Notes: generated by a model not told the origin, from the letters alone. A stretch of 64,000 nucleotides of DNA from Parachaetomium inaequale (GCA_033296685.1 MU854381.1:1-64000); one strand, 5' to 3'; numbered from the stretch's first letter, positions 32,901 through 44,428 are shown. Translations and numbers: made by a program.

Positions 32901-34070
32901 TTCAACGAGGAGCTGGGTGCCGTCTTCCAAGTCCGCGCCTCGGACGAGGTCAACTTCAAGAGGTGCTTTGCCACCTGCGGTCCTCCGGCTGGCTTGATCC
33001 GGAAGTTTGGCGTTGTCCAGCCGACATCCAAGCAGACACTTACCGTCCGCTATGGCGAGGGCGCGCCGTTTGTCAGCCTCGACAGGGCCGAGATGCAGCA
33101 GTGGTGGTCTAAGACATCCTACGAGATGCAGAAGCTGCGCGACACCCCGTCGTGCGCCGAATCCGAGTACGCCACCATCCTGGACTCTGAAGACCCCGGC
33201 CTCTCCTTCAACCTGACCTTCTCGCCCACCGAGAACATCGCGCCCCTGACGGCGTCCATCACGGGCTTTTTTGGCAAGATGCCGCGCGTCGCCATCCTCC
33301 GCGAGCAGGGCGTCAACGGCTACGCCGAGATGGCCTTTGCCTTCCGCGCGGCGGGCTTCGACGCCGTCGACATCCACATGACGGACATTATCGCGGGCCG
33401 GTCACTGTCCGACTTTGTCGGCCTCGCGGCCTGCGGCGGCTTCTCGTATGGTGACGTGCTTGGCGCCGGCCAGGGCTGGGCCAAGTCGATCCTGCTGCAC
33501 GACAAGGCGCGGCGCGAGCTGGCCGACTTCTTCAACCGCAAGGACACGTTCGCGCTGGGCGTCTGCAACGGCTGCCAGATGCTGTCGCGGCTCAAGGAGC
33601 TCATCCCGGGGGCCGAGCACTTCCCCGCCTTTGTGGGCAACGCGTCGTCGCAGTTCGAGGCGCGCTTCGGCATGGTCAAGGTCGAGGACGACCCGGCGCG
33701 GCCGTCGGTCTTCTTCAGCGGCATGAACGGCTCGAGCCTGCCCATCGTCGTCTCGCACGGCGAGGGCAGGGCCGAGTTTGCGTCGGACGAGTCGTTCCGC
33801 GCGCTGACCGAGGCGGGCGGCATCCCGCTGCGCTATGTGGACAACAGGCTGAACGTCACGGAGCAGTACCCGTACAACCCCAACGGCAGCCCGGCGGGTG
33901 TGGCGGGCGTGTCGAGCAGGGACGGCCGCGTGCTGGCTATGATGCCGCATCCGGAGCGGACCATCATGGCGGACGTGGCCAGCTATGTGCCGGCTGACGA
34001 GGTTGCTGAGTGGGGTGAGTTTGGGCCGTGGCTCAGGATGTTCAGGAGCGCGCGGAAGTGGGTGGGTTAG
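29944..34070 (+). CDS. ADE6: Phosphoribosylformylglycinamidine synthase (FGAM synthase)
   Basis: Two exons (29944-31678, 31729-34070; intron of 50 nt, GTAAGT...AAG) give 1358 aa, the size of yeast Ade6. It converts FGAR, glutamine and ATP to FGAM in step four of purine synthesis. Order: PurS-like N-terminal region; FGAM linker; first AIRS-type ATPase half (FAQVNSEHCRHKQFNANW, ETHNHPTAIAPFPGAATGSG, IHDVGAGGLSNALPE); second half (DKSEGGLITTIAEMMFAG); and a C-terminal class I glutamine amidotransferase with catalytic Cys1191 (GVCNGCQML) and His1319/Glu1321 (MMPHPERT). The junction gives SICR-RERCGFSDVGTV, as expected. A cytosolic, single-gene housekeeping enzyme. Regulation by a Bas1/Pho2-like system is known in yeast; I did not see an exact TGACTC site close to this start. 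Confidence 0.97.
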
Positions 34071-34411
34071 ATTTGGAGGGATGGATGGTGCTTGAGGCGT
34101 TGAAAAAGATATTCGGGGCATTCCATGGGCAGTGGGTTTGGCGGGCTGTTTGTATAGGCAATATGTATGTGCATGTTTTGTTAGACCGTCAACATCGCAA
34201 ATACAACCAGGACTCTTTAAGCAACCTGGGCCATGAGCGGAGAACTATGGTGACAATTGGGGGCACATTTCAAGTAGGTACGTTGATGACACTAAACACA
34301 AGGGTCTACTGCCAGGCGCGATTGAGAACTGGTTTCTCTGTTAAACAAAAATTGGAATCGATCTCTGGGGAATCTCTTTTAGGGGTAGGCTAAGATTCAA
34401 ACGATATATGG
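34071..34411. other. Convergent spacer ADE6/SGT2
   Basis: 341 nt of 3' UTR sequence; no gene. Confidence 0.4.
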
Positions 34412-35617
34412 CTATGGGTTCCCAGCACCAGGCCCGCCAGGGCCACCCCGTCCAGCACCACCCATCAAGTTCCGAGCCCTGCAACTGTGTCAGTACTTGA
34501 GTCGGGGCATGTCTTTGAGCAGCAAACTCACATCTCGGCAACGCTCGGGTCAGACATCAGCGAGCCGATATCAGGCATGCCGCCGCCGCCACCACCGCGG
34601 CCGAACGAATCGGCCATCTCGCGCAGGCGCGGGTTGTTCATCAGGTTGGCCATCATGTCCGGGTTGCTCATCAGGTTCTGCGCCATGGACGCAAACATGG
34701 GGTTGTTCATGATGGATGCAAAGTCGGGCATGCCGCCGCCGCCGCCGGCACCACCACCACCACCACCACCAAACATGCCCGCCAGGTCACCCAGGCCTGG
34801 CGAGCCAGCACCGGCACCCCGCGTCGACGGCGTGTTGGCAGCAGCCGCCTCGTCAGCCGCAATCTCATCCACCCGCCGCTTGGCCGTCTCGTAGCCCTTC
34901 TTCATGGCCTCGCTGCCGCCGTTGCCCTCGTGCTCGATGCCCTTCTGGTACGCCTCCATGGAGCCCTTTGCGTCGCCGAGGGCGAAGCGCGCCAGGCCCA
35001 GGCGGCTCCAGGCCTTGGTGTACTTGGGGTCGACGGCGACGGCGGCCTCGGCGTCGGCGCGGGCCGCCTCGTGGTCGCGCGCGGCGCTGTAGGCGGCCGC
35101 GCGGTTCGACAGGAAGATGGCGTTGCCCGGGTGCAGGGCCAGGGCCTGCGTGTAGAAGTCGATGGCGGTGGGGTAGTCCTTTTGGGCCATGGCCGCGTTG
35201 CCCTTGGATTTGAGGGCTTCGGCTTGCTTCTTTTGGTCTTCGGTCGGGGCTGACGTTGACGGTGCAGCGCTGGAGGCAGACGGGGCGGTGGGCTTGGACG
35301 GGGCGGCGCTCTTTAGCTTCTCGTAAACCGAGTAGATCTGGAAGAGGTTCTGAGCGCCGATGGCCTGGGCCACGGCGGCCTTGTCGGCGGGGTCGACGCC
35401 GAAGGACTCGCCGATGCAGTTGATGGCGATGTCGACCGAGTCCTTCTCTTCGGCCGTCAGGGTGCCGTCCGTCAGCGACGTCGACAGGAAATCGCAAATG
35501 GCCAGCGCCAGGCGCTGCTTGGGTGTTGTGCTCTGTTGGGCAGGGTTAGTTAGTCTTCAGCCTCAGATTCGCAGTCGCTCAAAGAAGTGTTGCTTTGGAG
35601 GAGAGAGGCTATACCAT
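34412..35617 (-). CDS. SGT2: Small glutamine-rich TPR co-chaperone Sgt2
   Basis: Three coding exons: 35615-35617 (only the ATG), 34532-35532 and 34412-34478; introns of 82 and 53 nt. Product 356 aa starting MSTTPKQRLALAICDFLSTS. Sgt2 passes tail-anchored proteins to Get4/Get5 and Get3. Domains: N-terminal dimerisation/Get5-binding helices (1-75), a Ser/Ala/Pro linker, three TPR repeats (about 105-215; KSKGNAAMAQKDYPTAIDFY, SNRAAAYSAARDHEAA, AWSRLGLARFALGDAKGSM), a Gly-rich spacer, and a Met/Asn/Gln-rich client-binding tail (NPMFASMAQNLMSNPDMM) ending in Gly/Pro repeats. Isolating the start codon on its own exon rests on the ATG|GTATAG donor and CAACAG acceptor and on the recovered family N-terminus. 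Confidence 0.93.
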
Positions 35618-36106
35618 GGTGAAATGTCTGAAAGGCTTCGATCTTCTGCGCGGTGTTTGTTTCGAAGCGTAAAAGTAACGACAAATCTCCAGAGGTCAAC
35701 AAAAGGGGATCCTAGCGGGGGTTTCGGCCAGACGAGATGGAGGGGCTGCGGGCTGAAGTGGGGCAGCCGCGGTTTGGGTCCCGCCATCTGTTATCGTGTG
35801 GGGACAGGGTCCGCCGGGAAACAGTGGGGCACCTGGCGCTGATGTCAACCGGGACGGGACCTTTAGCGGACCTTCAGCCTTGTGTCCCTGGTCAACGACC
35901 CTTCAACAACCACCCGACACCCGCCAACGGCCGAGGCGACGGCCGGAGCTGGAAACCCATCCGACATACCTTGGGTAAGTACTCTTCCCTGCGCCTTCTT
36001 GCACTCCATCACTAACGACAGTAGAATCGAAGAATAACTAGAAACGCACACTTCTCATCGCGCCGCAGCGTGTTCGACGCTGAACGACGCCTGAGACTCG
36101 CCCAGG
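35618..36106. other. Divergent promoter SGT2/RING-CH gene
   Basis: 489 nt shared upstream region; no gene was supported. Confidence 0.4.
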
Positions 36107-37758
36107 ATGGCGGATGCGACCCCCAACAGCGGCACCACTGCCCATACGATCATCCCCGCCCCCATCGCGACAAACGAGCAACACGTCTGCTTCATCTGCC
36201 TGCAGAACGACACCGACACACCGAACGCGATATGGGTGAACCCGTGCCCGTGCAGCCTCGAGGCGCACGAGGGCTGCCTGCTGCGCTGGATCGCCGAGAT
36301 GGAAACCACCCCGCGGTCGAATAAGGGCGGCCTCAAGTGCCCGGCCTGCAAGGCGCCCATCACCATCGAAGAGCCGTACGACCCCCTCCTCGCCGTCCGA
36401 GACAAGTTGTACCGCCGCTACAGCCGCGTGTCGCCCTACATCCTAGCCGTGTTCTTAACCAGCGGCGGCTTTGCCGGCATGGCATGGTATGGTTTTGGTG
36501 CGGCCTCCCTCTTCGCCGGCCGCCACCCCGTGGCCAGGTGGGTGTTGTCAGGCGCCCGCGTAAGGATGGCCTCGGCCCTGATCAAGATGTGGATGCTGTC
36601 GGCCATCGGGCCCGGTCTGGTGGTTATGCGCTGGCTTCCGTCGCTGGGGAATGTGGTGCTCGTGCCCTTCTCCGTGCTAGTGGGTTGCCGTGCTATGATC
36701 TCTCTTGTCGCAAGCTTGGTTCCACTAACACTATCTTTGTGCAGTACGGCGCAACCCTGGTCGCCCAGGACGATCTTCCCTCTTGGCCTCCGTCACCGCG
36801 GTGGGCCGTGGCCCTGATGCCGCTCGTGCAACTTAGCTACTCCTACCTCCTATACGACCTCTTCGGGCCACTGGAGAGGCGTCTTAACCGGGCCCTACGT
36901 GGGCTGCCCGCTACCGAGGACGACGCAGCGCCGGGGGCCGAAGCGGAGCCGGCCGTCGCCGCTCCCGAGCCCGCCGCCGGAGCAGCTGCTGTGCGCAACG
37001 AGGAGGAAGTCGATGGGCTCTGGGGCGCAGTCGCTAACCTCAGCCGCGCCATCATAGGGCTCTTCGCCGACGACCCCGCTGAGGGGGCTGGTAACGTTGA
37101 GGTCGAAATCGCCGAACACTTTGAGATTAGGATAGGCGGCGGAGGCGACGACGACGAAGGCGAAGACGAAGACGACGTTGATGTAGGGCAGATTCTGGGA
37201 GAGGCAGATTTGGTAGAGGGCGAGGACGAGTTTCAGCTGCTTGCCGAGGTAGCAGCGCAGGATGAAGACCAGCCACAGCCCGAGGACCAACAGGCGCAAC
37301 AGCCCCAACCACAACCACAACCGCCGGCCGCAGAGCAGCCCGAACCGCAACCAGCCCAACCAAACCAGCCGCCGCCACAGAACCAGAACAACCAGAACAA
37401 CCAGCGCCGCAACAACGACGGCCCCGAAACCTCGTACTTCTCCCTCATCATCAACAGCGTCGCCACGTCGCTCCTCCTCCCCGCCATCTCGTACGGCATG
37501 GGCGAGCTGATACGCGCCACCGCGCCCAGGAGCTGGGTGGCACCAGCAGCACGTTCCTGGCGGGGGGCCAAGACGCCCGCGGGCCTGTTGCAGCAGCAGT
37601 GGGGCCGCAGCCTGGCGGGCGGGTGCCTGTTTGTCGTGCTCCGGGACGCCATCGCGCTGTATACCAAGTACAGGCGGGTGCAGGTGCGGGCCAAGAGGCG
37701 CGTTAGGAACGTTGAGAGGAGGGCGCAGCCGGGGTCAGGGGAGCAGACGGCGGTGTGA
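36107..37758 (+). CDS. RING-CH (MARCH-type) membrane E3 ubiquitin ligase
   Basis: Two exons (36107-36679, 36745-37758; 65-nt intron) give 528 aa. An N-terminal RINGv domain of C4HC3 pattern is complete: Cys28, Cys31, Cys47, Cys49, His54, Cys57, Cys78, Cys81 (CFIC, CPCSLEAHEGCLLRW, CPAC). Hydrophobic segments follow at about 110-140, 155-190 and 205-225, then an acidic and Gln/Pro/Asn-rich cytosolic loop (about 240-415) and two further hydrophobic helices (SLIINSVATSLLLPAISYGM and GGCLFVVLRDAIAL). The layout of RING-CH plus several membrane spans is that of MARCH/Doa10-class ligases acting in protein quality control at organelle membranes. It is too short to be Doa10/Ssm4. Which membrane and substrates are unknown. 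Confidence 0.9.
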
Positions 37759-38325
37759 ACGGAGGAGCCTATGGGGATGGGGTAGGGGGAGGTCGGGAGG
37801 GCGTCTGTCTACTAAACCTTTTTCACGGGGGGGAGGAAGAAGAATCGCCATCAAAAGCAATCAGGGTTAGCGTTATTAGCACGGTTTGATGATAGCGATT
37901 TGTTGTGAGATAGCTAGCGGGGAATGCAGCAACCTGTATCTTAAAGTCAAGGGAAGGGTATCGTCATACAGAGGTTGGGCTGCAACTTTCGGTGTCCTCG
38001 CTCACACGGTTCTACGCAGTACCAAGATGATGCCCGAACGGAACATGTGTATTGTACATAAACGGTCAAAGATATTTTTCATGGTTTCTGTGTCCTGCAT
38101 CATCCCTTGCCGAACAGAAACAACACCAACCAACGTCCAAACCATCCACTCATTTCTTCGTCTTTGCTTTTCAGGTTTTGCCGAAACAGCACCAAACAAA
38201 CGCCCGCGGGCCTAAACATGTGTGCCATATCCCATCAGAAGCAGACCCCTAGTAATACAAGACCCAACACCACGGCAGATTAATTCCTCGTTGGCCATGC
38301 GTGGCCCGAACATCCAGTGGAAGGA
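37759..38325. other. Convergent intergenic region
   Basis: 567 nt of 3' UTR-type sequence; no gene was recognised. Confidence 0.4.
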
Positions 38326-38494
38326 TTACTTGTTGGGCTTCTAACAACCCCATCCCATGATCAGTAAAACCCATCATGAGGCACGTCGTAGACGAAGGGC
38401 TGATGTAAGGTATGCTCACCGGGCAGTTGGGGCAGGTGCATTGCCCCGAGGGGCAGCTGCAGGTTCCAGACGTCGAACAGCCGCAGTCGCTCAT
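38326..38494 (-). CDS. Copper-type metallothionein, 29 aa
   Basis: Two exons, 38420-38494 (25 codons) and 38326-38340 (PKPNK region and stop); intron 38341-38419 (GTGAGC...TTAG). The peptide has seven cysteines (4, 6, 12, 14, 19, 21, 24), four of them inside CSCPSGQCTC, almost the size and Cys spacing of the Neurospora copper metallothionein (25 residues, seven Cys). Predicted role: binding of cytosolic Cu(I) for storage or detoxification. The unspliced frame continues for 54 hydrophobic codons after NCP, which is a typical intron read-through and not family-like. A TATATA lies about 205 nt upstream. Easily missed because it is short and spliced. Confidence 0.88.
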
Positions 38495-40091
38495 GGTGAG
38501 AGGTGGGTGAGTTGTTTTTGGGTGTAATCCAAGGCAGACAGACAAGCCGTTACTGTATTTCGAAATTTGGTTGCTTTTTATGTTCTTGGAGCTCTGTTGC
38601 TTGTGTGGAAGTATGAAATCACAGGTGCAAGGAGAAAAAGGAGAAAAAGAAAACCGCCGAAGAAGACGGGGCGAAAGCGGCGTGCGGGGAGAAGGGGCTA
38701 TATATGCGTCATGACCTCACGAGGCTTGGTCATCGAACGGTGGACAAAGAGGGCGAGAAGGATGGGAAGGATGGTGGGCGGGGTGGCTTGATGACGTCGA
38801 ACCCGTGTCATTGTAAGAGCGATCATCAACTCTTTGGGGCTGGCGACCATGGATTGGTACCGCATCTTACTGTCGATAATGCCAATGGTTAGCTGTGTGC
38901 TATCTTGCATTGCTCCACACTGGCCGTCTGGGAGTCGGGATGACGACCTGCTCTAGTCTGTTCATTGGTCTTGGGTCAATCTCGTCATCTTTGGGATCCT
39001 GCGCCCCTTTCAAGGGAGCTAGGGGGAAGCTAGGGGGAAGCTTCATGTCAAGGGATCAAGTCAAGGGACTCACTCTTCAATACAGCTTGACCTCTGCTAA
39101 CTGTGTTGTGTCCCTCCGGCTCTGTCTGTTGGGAGCATGGCGATACGCAACTGAACGACAGCCTCGACTCTGACTGCCACAGCATAGTCAAGCATGTAGT
39201 AGACCCTTAACTAATGTGACATGTCCTAGATTGATCCTGAACCATTTAGTAGAACTCCTGGACGTACTTGACACTTGACACCACCTAGAAAAAAGCGTAC
39301 ATATCATTCCTTCACTCTCCTCTTTTATCCGTCTCGTCTCTTCTCGTTTGCTTTTCTCTCCTTCTATAGATCGCCGACTGACCTTCTATACTCTTTTGGA
39401 GGTCCTTCTGACATCTCGATTCGGGGTGCACTTACAGATGTGTCCGGCTGGGTACCTACCTCCGTAGTCTGAGCGAGCTGTTCGACAGTTGGGAACAGCA
39501 AGGCGGCGATCTATCAACCAGAATCATTCACCCGATTGCCACCATCTCAGCAAGTCTCGCCGTCAACTTGAATGACCTGGCAATGCCTAACACTATGACA
39601 CGAATAGCCACTTCAACACTTTTTTTGGTACACTCTTTCTCTTTTATCAATATCATTCAGCAATGATAAATAGAAAAGAATGTCGCAGATAGCCTGGCTT
39701 TTGGACTGCAGCATCTTAATATCCTGGGTTATTGCTAGACTACTGGCACATATCCATCTTTGCGAGCAAGTTCAGCATACGATACCACTCTTGTCTGTGC
39801 TTGTGGAGGGCGTCCTGAAGAGACACGGCCTGAGTTGTATCTCTGAGGATGCTTTCTTGGCCTGCTCGTTCGTCACAGCCGGTCGAATTGCAGTACGGAT
39901 TACGAGCGGCTCAACCCCAAATGCAACTGTGACTCACTGACAGTCAACTTAACCCCTGGCCGCTCCCCCGAGTTTCATCACGAACCCTGGCATTATTTCT
40001 CTCTCACTAAAATCCACTCCTTGATGGCTTAGATGCCAGAATATTACCTACTTCACCTTTGATATCGATTTGACAACAACAAGAAGATAAG
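38495..40091. other. Divergent intergenic region metallothionein/MFS
   Basis: 1.6 kb. Holds the metallothionein promoter with its TATATA, a duplicated gctagggggaa motif near 39020, and a C/T-rich tract (39295-39370). No coding gene was recognised. Confidence 0.4.
38699..38704 (-). promoter_or_regulatory. TATA element of the metallothionein gene
   Basis: tatata (in gctatatatgcg) 205 nt before the ATG on the minus strand, adjacent to a tgacgcat stretch. Assignment is by position and composition only; no copper-response element consensus was confirmed. Confidence 0.4.
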
Positions 40092-41810
40092 ATGACCAGG
40101 CCTGCCCTCGGCCGAGGCAGCACCGAGGACAAGGCTCCTCCGCCACCAGACGCCACTGATGAAAAGGCCGATATAGAGCCCCCAGGGTTAAAAGATAAAG
40201 CAGCCGACTCTGGCAGCCAGGGCTTATCGAAAGTCGATGACAGCTTGCCGACAACAACAATAACGGATTCTCCCCTCTCCACCGTCAAGCTGCTCGCGAT
40301 CCTGGCCTCGCTCGTCCTGAGTATCTTCCTCTTCGCCATCGACATGACCATCGTCACCAACGCAATCCCACACATCACCTCGGTCTTCCACAGCCTCAGC
40401 CACGTCACCTGGTACGGAAGCGCCTTCTTCCTCTCCACCGCGCCCTTCCAGTCGGCCTGGGGCAAGGTCTTCCGGCACTTTGACCTCAAGCTCGCCTTCC
40501 TCTGCTCGATCCTCATCTTCGAGCTGGGCAACCTGATCGCGGGCGTCGCGCAAAACAGCCCGACCCTGATCGCCGGTCGCGCCGTCAGCGGCATGGGCGG
40601 CGCCGGGATCATCACCGGTTCCTTCACCATCATTGCCTTTGTGGCGCCCCCCGGGCGGACCCCCACATGCATGGCTATCCTGGGCGTCACCTTTGGCTGT
40701 GCCAGCGTTCTGGGGCCCCTGCTCGGGGGTATCTTCACCGAGAAGCTCTCGTGGAGGTGGTGCTTCTATATCAACTTGGCGCTGGGCGCCGTCGCTGCCG
40801 GGCTGATCATCCTGGTCTTCAAAACTCCGGCCGCGGCAGCGCCGCCGAAAGGGGTGGCCCTTGGTGAGAAGCTCCTTCAGCTGGATTCCCTCGGCTTGGT
40901 CGTGATAATCGGGGCATCGACTTGTTTCCTGCTCGCCATGCAGTTGGGGAGCGAGACTGGTGCCTGGTCGCAGCCTGCCACAGTCGGTCTCCTCGTGGCT
41001 TTTAGCCTGCTTGTCGTTCTTTTCGTCTTGGTCGAGTGGTTCCAATGCGAGAGAGCCATGGTCCAGTTCCGGATTCTCAAACAATGGCGCGTCCTCGGCA
41101 ACATAATCTGCATCTTCTTCGTAGCGGCCGTACATCTCCCTCTGCTTTACATCCTGCCGATATACTTCCAGGCCGTCACCGACGTCTCCGCAGCCGAGAG
41201 CGGGTACCGTACCATCCCGCTCATCCTCGGGGTGTCCTCCTTCACCATCATCTCCAACACGTCTATGCCAAAGGTACACTGGACTGTGTGGCTTATAGCT
41301 GGTCCGCTCGTCATGACTGCCGGTGTCGCCTGTTTGTACACACTCGGAGTTGGGACACCGCTGGCCAAGGCCCTTGGATTCCAAGTGCTGACAGGGGCGG
41401 GGATCGGCCTCGTCTTGCAGGTGCCCATGGTGGCAAACCAGAAGCTCGCTGCCCCCTCCGACATTGCGGTTGTCACGGGCACTACTCTCTTCTTCGAGGC
41501 CACCGGAGCCCTGCTCTTCACCGCGGCGGTTGAGGCAACATTTGTCAACGGCCTGGTGAGCTGCTTGGCCGAAGAGGCACCGTGGATCTCTGCACATCAA
41601 GTCATTGAAGCTGGAGCAACTGGTTTCCGGCAACGATTTGGGGCCGACTCGGCCATGGTATTGACCTGTTACATGAAAGGCCTTCGCACGACCATGGTTG
41701 TTGAGTTGGTCTGTTCAGGTATCGCATCTCTTGTTGCTTGTGTCGTAGGCCTCAGTGTCTTGTTAGGGTATTGGAGGGGGAGGAAGAGAGAGCAAACTGG
41801 TTTAACATGA
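40092..41810 (+). CDS. MFS drug:H+ antiporter, DHA2 (14-helix) type
   Basis: Single exon, 572 aa. About 65 hydrophilic N-terminal residues precede 14 hydrophobic segments. Helix 1 contains IDMTIVTNAIPHI, close to the LDxTIVxxALP signature of DHA2 transporters; helix 5 has the antiporter motif C in GVTFGCASVLGPLLGGIF; SWRWCFYINL is also typical of the subfamily. The plasma-membrane proton-coupled efflux of toxic or self-made compounds is the usual role, and the substrate cannot be told from sequence. No biosynthetic core gene lies beside it, so association with a metabolite cluster is not supported. The C-terminus ends with a short basic tail (WRGRKREQTGLT). Confidence 0.92.
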   Translation: MTRPALGRGSTEDKAPPPPDATDEKADIEPPGLKDKAADSGSQGLSKVDDSLPTTTITDSPLSTVKLLAILASLVLSIFLFAIDMTIVTNAIPHITSVFHSLSHVTWYGSAFFLSTAPFQSAWGKVFRHFDLKLAFLCSILIFELGNLIAGVAQNSPTLIAGRAVSGMGGAGIITGSFTIIAFVAPPGRTPTCMAILGVTFGCASVLGPLLGGIFTEKLSWRWCFYINLALGAVAAGLIILVFKTPAAAAPPKGVALGEKLLQLDSLGLVVIIGASTCFLLAMQLGSETGAWSQPATVGLLVAFSLLVVLFVLVEWFQCERAMVQFRILKQWRVLGNIICIFFVAAVHLPLLYILPIYFQAVTDVSAAESGYRTIPLILGVSSFTIISNTSMPKVHWTVWLIAGPLVMTAGVACLYTLGVGTPLAKALGFQVLTGAGIGLVLQVPMVANQKLAAPSDIAVVTGTTLFFEATGALLFTAAVEATFVNGLVSCLAEEAPWISAHQVIEAGATGFRQRFGADSAMVLTCYMKGLRTTMVVELVCSGIASLVACVVGLSVLLGYWRGRKREQTGLT

Positions 41811-42411
41811 AGTTAGCACAGCCCAGAACCTTACAAGGTTCATTTCCTTTCACTAATTTCCCGGCATTTCTGTTCTCTTCTCCTCTTTTTGGTGACCAGC
41901 TCGTCAGGTGCCGGGAGCAGAGGTGGAGGAACCGCTTCTCGTTCCTGGGAAAGGAATCTATCATCCTACCTACGTTTATGCTCTAGACTTAGCAAGCATG
42001 CTGTGTACAATCTTTTAGATGGTTTAGACTTGACGGCCCATTTATGACTTCCATGTGCTTCGAGAAGTATCCTCCATGTCGGTTTGTTTCAGTACTGACA
42101 GTGATGCAGCAAGACGTCAAAGTCCCGACTCCCGCTTCCCTTACATCTATGAACACGAGCAGCCTGAGGGGTAAATGGGCCAGAAAATCCATTGCTTTAT
42201 TGAATATGTACATTCATTTGGAAAGACACAAACAACAACGCATACATATCAGGCCAGCTTTACCCCCGGTGGCTGCATCAAGCAGGCGCCTGGAATCAAC
42301 TCAATTCTTCTTCAGGGTAAGCATCGGATCCATCTTCGAGACCTGGCCTTCTTCTCGTCTTCTCACCTAATCCCCCCAATTAGAATGTTTCTCTGAGGGC
42401 AAAGCCTAGCA
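41811..42411. other. Intergenic MFS to HNH gene
   Basis: 601 nt, no gene supported. Confidence 0.4.
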
Positions 42412-43406
42412 ATGACTACGACAAGAACCCTCCCGATGGACGCCGAACCGGTCACAGACTATATCACAGACGTGGATGAGCGCTGCCGCCTTTTTCGAGA
42501 GCTACAGCAGATGGGCCACGGGCGACTGAACGCAACCATTCTCGCTTTCGTCATGGTCGCCCCGATCCCAGAGATCAAGTCGTCTATATCCGTTACCCGG
42601 GCAGGTCCCTACTCCTTGGGCCATGATACCTGGTTTCAACTCCTTTGCACACGGGGTAATAAGATGGTGTACGTCTGCTCTCTCATTCACCTGCTTCATG
42701 TGTTGACCCTCACTGAATAACATCTCTAGTCCTTCCACCAGGTAATCGGCAGTCGGGGCCACAAACAACACCGCCCAGCTCCACCGAAGAAGTGGAAGCA
42801 GTATGTGGACACACGTGTGTCCTCGCGGGGACGAACGATCCTGTGACAGGATACATTTTCCCTTCTGATCCAAGTGCCAAAACCGAGCTTTCAGGCCTCA
42901 ACGCACTACTCGAGTTCTTCTGGGGCGCTGACAAAAGCGCGACGTGGCGTCGTCTTTGCCAAGATGGAAGCATCACCCAATCAGCCAAAAACCACATCTC
43001 GATGGATCGCCAGCGCCGTCTCTGGCTTGACAGTGCAAAGTGTGCCCTGAAGCCGCTTCGCCAGACCCAGAACGAGATAGTCGTGCAGTGGCACTGGTTG
43101 GGGAAGGCCACCCTGAGGCCGCGAACAGAGATCAGGGAAGACAAGGACATCTTGGAGCAAGCTGGGTTGATAGACCAGCGCTGGGGCGCAAACCTGGCGC
43201 ACCCGGGGAGCGGCATTTGTGCCCCTATCCAAACGGGGCAGATCTTTGTTATCTTGGCAGAGGATCCTGAGCATCTACCCAGCTTCGAGCTCTTGGAACT
43301 GCAGTGGAATCTCCTCCGCGTTGCCGCCATCTGTGGAACTGCCGAGGCCTCCGATGAGGACTACAAAGATGCCTTCGACGATAGGTACGGGGAGGACTAT
43401 GATTAG
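42412..43406 (+). CDS. Fungal HNH-domain protein, probably catalytically degenerate
   Basis: Best model is two exons, 42412-42655 and 42730-43406 (donor GTAATA, acceptor CTCTAG), 306 aa. An alternative acceptor at 42741 changes only four residues. The N-terminal part (residues 1-85) is unassigned. The second exon resembles the fungal HNH_2 family: CVLAGTNDPVTGYIFPSDP, LLEFFWGADKSATWRRL, TQSAKNHISMDRQRRLWLDS, AKCALKPLRQ, IVVQWHWLG. In the members I recall the first motif reads AHIFP and the third has a His before the aromatic pair; here these positions are Tyr and Arg, so metal and DNA cleavage may be lost. The acidic tail YKDAFDDRYGEDYD is common in the family. Such genes are abundant and variable in fungal genomes, and their function is unknown. 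Confidence 0.7.
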
Positions 43407-44428
43407 GTATGGGGTCATACTGAACTCACAAGCTGGGAAAATACCCGAATTTTGTTTCACTCTGACAGTAGGTGACTCCTGTAAACTTGAACTATACCAG
43501 GTGCCAGGGTGAAATTATGAAAGGAAAAGAGAAAAGAGGAAAGTGGAAAAAAGGGAAGAGGAATAGGGGAAGAAAAAGGGCAAGAAAAAACGAGAAGAAA
43601 ATAGCATGTACATGTACGCTTCATTCTCGGCCCCCTAGTGCCCTCTAAGCTGCCCTATCACCGTTTTACATGTACGCTGATGTGTCTCGTGCGCTGTTCT
43701 CTGCTTGCCATGCAGAAAATTGAAACTGTGGAACGTGTCGTACAGATGTCGGCTTTCTCCAGGCATGTCGTTTGAAGTCTTGCACAAGCTCCGCTCAACG
43801 GTCAAAGGTTCGCTGCGAGGTCCAAGTTTCTGGACCGCTTGGCAAGTGCTGTATTAGTACCTTAACTGGATTTTCCCACTAGGATCTTAAACTATTAGTA
43901 CTCGGTGATAATGTCTGCTGCGATGTTGATAATGCGTCTTTTCAGGAGTGTTTTCTGAGAGTCTTGGCATCTCTTGGCAAAGCTTGATATGCCTACCTTT
44001 ATGCGCGCCACTGAAACGCGGTCCAGGCGTTTGGAGTCTTGGACCTCGCGGTGTTAGCGATCAAGGTGGGGCGCGGGCACTCCCCGCACCATGAACGTGA
44101 AGTGAGACGGAAAAGAAGCTGTTCATCCCAAGTGTCTTCTTGACGAGGCCGTGAACAGGCACAACAATGACCCGTTATTGGCATACTGGATGTTCACTGT
44201 AACCGCAAGTAATATCACTGGCTGGCTGCCCTAAGGGGCATGAGACCCAACAGCGCTTTTTTTTCCATGTGCATCGCTGCAGTGCGGGGCAACGGCCGAC
44301 CTTCGACCGAGACCGAGTCCGCGATCCCCTCGGCCGATCACATAAAATAACATATTCTCTCACCCATTTACAATTCCAGACCAGCACGCCGGAGAAAATA
44401 CAGCAAAAAAAAAATCCCTTGCTGCACA
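43407..44428. other. Intergenic HNH gene to GAL1
   Basis: 1.02 kb. Holds an 80-nt almost pure purine tract (43519-43601) and an 11-bp direct repeat acatgtacgct at 43610-43620 and 43668-43678. A TATA-like cataaaata precedes GAL1 by about 90 nt. No gene. Confidence 0.45.

Noticed and set aside
40224..41633. Minus-strand frame of 469 codons opposite the MFS gene
   Set aside because: Charged low-complexity shadow of hydrophobic helices; the plus strand has a clear transporter.
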